The notes beneath the pieces were generated by a model. The model was given only the letters and a program-made list of their open reading frames with translations, did no database searches and was not told the origin of the DNA. Below, piece after piece: positions 7,507 through 8,737 of a stretch of DNA of 8,737 nt; positions within the stretch are counted from its first letter, which is position 1; each line of letters begins with the position of its first letter. The stretch covers positions 1 through 8,737 of the forward strand of contig QMVA01000048.1 in assembly GCA_003660865.1 (NCBI GenBank), given 5' to 3'. The position numbers and the translations under genes are program-made. The DNA comes from Candidatus Nanohalarchaeota archaeon. GTDB lineage: Archaea; EX4484-52; B79-G9.

Positions 7507-7926
7507 TTTTTCTTTTTCTTCGTCCTCTTCGTCTATGTCTATGTCAAAGTCTGTAATTTCCATGCCTGCCAGTTCCGGTATTTGACCAATTGGCTCTGAA
7601 AATATCTCCTCTGCAAGTTCAGTTCTTGTCTTTTTGATTTGTTTGTCAAATTTCAATAGTCTTTTCTTTATTTCCTGCGCAAGCGCTTCTATTGTTTCAT
7701 TATCTTCAATTAGAATATCTTCACCGAAAAAGAATCTCTGGTAATACGAGTCAGAGGTTATTGTTATTGCGCTAAGTGGGAATGTTATTGTTTTTGAGTC
7801 TCCGTCATCCATTTCTCCCAAGCCGGTAACAGTTACTGCCAGTTCAAGTAACTTGTGGAGTGTGTCTTCTATCATTGGGCACTCATCTGATTCTATCTGG
7901 TTTATTATTTCTTCAATATCTGTCAT
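7495..7926 (-). CDS. Small acidic protein, intact copy 3 of a tandem family
   Basis: A 143-residue protein of unknown family and the only complete copy in the array. By hand count it has about 40 D/E and 13 K/R, a net charge near -27. Shared family features are an N-terminal helix with LxKLLELA (25-30), a middle IxFPL and SDSYY segment (47-62), a basic-acidic helix containing KKRLLKFDKQIKKTRTELAEEIF (87-109) and an acidic tail (DIDIDEEDEEKEKEVE). The helix may form a coiled coil. There are no membrane segments or catalytic motifs. An AGGTGA site lies six bases before the ATG at 7926. It starts 18 bases after the restored end of the broken copy 2 and ends one base before the 332-residue gene. 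The strong negative charge would allow DNA mimicry or binding to a basic partner, but nothing in the sequence proves either. Confidence 0.85.
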   Translation of the reverse strand: MTDIEEIINQIESDECPMIEDTLHKLLELAVTVTGLGEMDDGDSKTITFPLSAITITSDSYYQRFFFGEDILIEDNETIEALAQEIKKRLLKFDKQIKKTRTELAEEIFSEPIGQIPELAGMEITDFDIDIDEEDEEKEKEVE

Positions 7927-7939
7927 TTTATTTCACCTC
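7924..7939 (-). promoter_or_regulatory. Ribosome binding site of copy 3
   Basis: The minus strand reads GAGGTGAAATAAAATG with the ATG at 7926-7924. It fixes the start of the intact acidic protein and nearly matches the site before the next gene. Confidence 0.7.
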
Positions 7940-7998
7940 TTTTTTTATTCGTCCTCGTCATCTTCATCACCGCACAATTCATCGTACACTTCATCGAC

Positions 7999-8094
7999 AT
8001 CCACTATGTGGTCTATTGATTTGTTGAATATTTCGTCTGCAAGTTCTGTTCTTGTTTTTTTGATTCTTTTGTCAAATTCAAGGAGCCTTTTTTT
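7999..8094 (-). repeat. Tandem gene repeat, unit in copy 2
   Basis: This 96-base segment codes for the conserved helix of copy 2 and aligns without gaps to 8414-8509 in copy 1, with about nine mismatches counted by eye. Similarity continues more weakly on both sides. Copy 3 is clearly related at protein level but more diverged in DNA, so copies 1 and 2 are the more recent pair. Confidence 0.8.
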
Positions 8095-8121
8095 AATTTC
8101 ATCAAACAACTCTTTAATAAT

Positions 8122-8127
8122 TTTTTG
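8122..8127 (-). other. Homopolymer at the frameshift in copy 2
   Basis: Six A on the minus strand in the context GAC-AAAAAA-TTATTAAAG. Frame 0 reads AAA AAA TTA TTA AAG AGT; one extra A gives ATT ATT AAA GAG TTG, which resumes the family sequence. The context C AAA AAA T is not an ideal -1 slippery heptamer because the first slipping codon would re-pair as CAA. Confidence 0.8.
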
Positions 8128-8386
8128 TCATACATTAAAAATCCCCTATAATCAAAACTAATGCATACACACTGGTATTGTGTATCCAATCCAATCGTGA
8201 CACATCCCATTGAAATATTCATTTCTTTGATATGGTCTGCCTTCATGCATATATATCCATGATCTGTAACTGCGATTGCTAACTCAAGGAGTTTGTATAG
8301 TGCCTCTTCTTCAGTAGCGCAATCCTTCTCTATATCATTTATCAAACTTTCAAGATTCAACATATTTCACTCACTTTTTTTCTTTT

Positions 8387-8737
8387 TTATTCATCCCCGT
8401 CATCTTCATCAAGATCCACTATGTGTTTTATCGGTCTGTTGAATATTTCTTCTGCAAGTTCTGTTCTTGTTTTTTCGATTCTCTTGTCAAATTCAAGAAG
8501 CCTTTTTTTAAGTTCGTCGAATAGTTGTTTTTGGGTTTTTTCATCATCTATATCCATCTCAGTAGAGCCATCACTGACAGTTATTTTCGGATAATATGAA
8601 TCTGATTCCATAAATGCACCTCCTAGCGGAAATTCTATTGCTTTGGATGGATAGTCATCCCCAACTCCCAACCCTGTAGCTGCCATTGCCAACTCAAGGA
8701 GCTTGTGCAGCGCCTCTTCTTCAGTTGCGCTACCGTA
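8387..8737 (-). CDS. Small acidic protein, copy 1 (5' end outside the window)
   Basis: The frame is open from the window edge at 8737 to the stop at 8387, giving 116 residues of a protein whose N-terminus lies outside. It begins YGSATEEEALHKLLELAMA, which matches the copy 2 segment at residues about 16-32, so roughly 15 residues are missing. A TTG at 8692 is in frame but lies inside the conserved helix and is not the start. The middle has IEFPL and SDSYY, as in copy 3; the C-terminal helix (KKRLLEFDKRIEKTRTEL) and the acidic DEDDGDE end are shared by the family. By hand count it has about 30 D/E and 14 K/R. It ends 23 bases before copy 2. The function is unknown. Confidence 0.85.
   Translation of the reverse strand, partial: YGSATEEEALHKLLELAMAATGLGVGDDYPSKAIEFPLGGAFMESDSYYPKITVSDGSTEMDIDDEKTQKQLFDELKKRLLEFDKRIEKTRTELAEEIFNRPIKHIVDLDEDDGDE
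8414..8509 (-). repeat. Tandem gene repeat, unit in copy 1
   Basis: Partner of 7999-8094, about 90 percent identical by hand alignment, 415 bases away. The direct orientation makes unequal recombination between the copies possible, which could add or remove a gene. Confidence 0.8.

Larger units (their letters stand above)
7945..8363 (-). pseudogene. Copy 2 of the small acidic family, broken by a one-base frameshift
   Basis: The reading frame from ATG 8363 matches copies 1 and 3 through the N-terminal ATEEEALYKLLELA segment and the middle region up to MYDKK, then leaves the family. It ends at 8013 as a 116-residue protein with a basic, unrelated tail. In the neighbouring frame the family sequence continues at once (IIKELFDEIKKRLLEFDK, then TRTELADEIFN) and ends with an acidic GDEDDEDE tail at stop 7947-7945. 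Adding one A to the A6 run at 8122-8127 rejoins both halves into a 139-residue protein, about the size of copy 3. The break is thus a lost base in a homopolymer, a sequencing error, or less likely a programmed -1 shift. The ribosome binding site is a weaker GTGAGTGA. A frame-0 product would lack the acidic tail, which may change or abolish its function. Confidence 0.85.

Noticed and set aside
7941..7946. Oligo-T/oligo-A runs between array genes as terminators
   Set aside because: On the coding (minus) strand these are A runs just before ribosome binding sites, not U-tracts, so they do not end transcription of this operon.
8122..8127. Programmed -1 ribosomal frameshift site
   Set aside because: The shift direction fits, but the context C AAA AAA T lets only one of the two codons re-pair cleanly, I saw no clear downstream stem, and copies 1 and 3 do not use a shift. 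A lost base or sequencing error is simpler.
8387..8692. Copy 1 starting at the in-frame TTG at 8692
   Set aside because: The frame is open to the window edge and the residues before the TTG match the conserved helix of copy 2, so the gene starts outside the window.
7945..8737. CRISPR-like repeats in the right-hand region
   Set aside because: The repeats are long, diverged, in reading frame and explained by paralogous genes; there are no short identical repeats with regular spacers.

Overview
The window looks archaeal. It carries an archaeal/eukaryotic-type DRG GTPase (G domain plus C-terminal TGS domain). Its strongest ribosome binding sites read AGGTGA or GAGGTG, the archaeal anti-16S type. 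A TATA-like box lies 24 bases before the DRG start codon, with no ribosome binding site between them, as expected for a leaderless archaeal mRNA. The DNA is AT-rich and protein-dense, and every gene is on the minus strand. The lineage cannot be fixed from this sequence; a DPANN or euryarchaeal genome is plausible.

In transcription order (right to left) there are three parts. (1) 8737-7495 is a tandem array of three related small proteins of unknown family: the first is cut by the window edge, the second is broken by a one-base frameshift, the third is intact. The third is very acidic (about 40 D/E against 13 K/R in 143 residues). (2) 7493-1283 is a tightly packed run of a 332-residue protein with a possible C-terminal winged helix, a DUF6155-like protein, a helical-repeat protein with a SEC-C zinc motif, the type I restriction subunit HsdR, and a YgjP/DUF45 metallopeptidase. 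Two junctions are 0-20 bases apart, and the last three genes are linked by ATGA stop/start overlaps, so this is almost certainly one operon that also includes the array. (3) 1204-101 is the DRG gene, a housekeeping GTPase with its own apparent promoter, followed by about 100 bases of non-coding or gene-end sequence.

The core is an HsdR translocase/nuclease coupled to a metallopeptidase, an association seen in many genomes. What is unusual is that HsdM and HsdS are not next to HsdR. At least six other co-directional genes precede it, including a SEC-C protein whose stop overlaps the HsdR start. The acidic paralogs may be regulators, DNA-mimic modulators or parts of a restriction-derived defence module, but that is inference. 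There is no gene-free stretch over 300 bases, and no tRNA, rRNA, CRISPR array or insertion sequence was seen.
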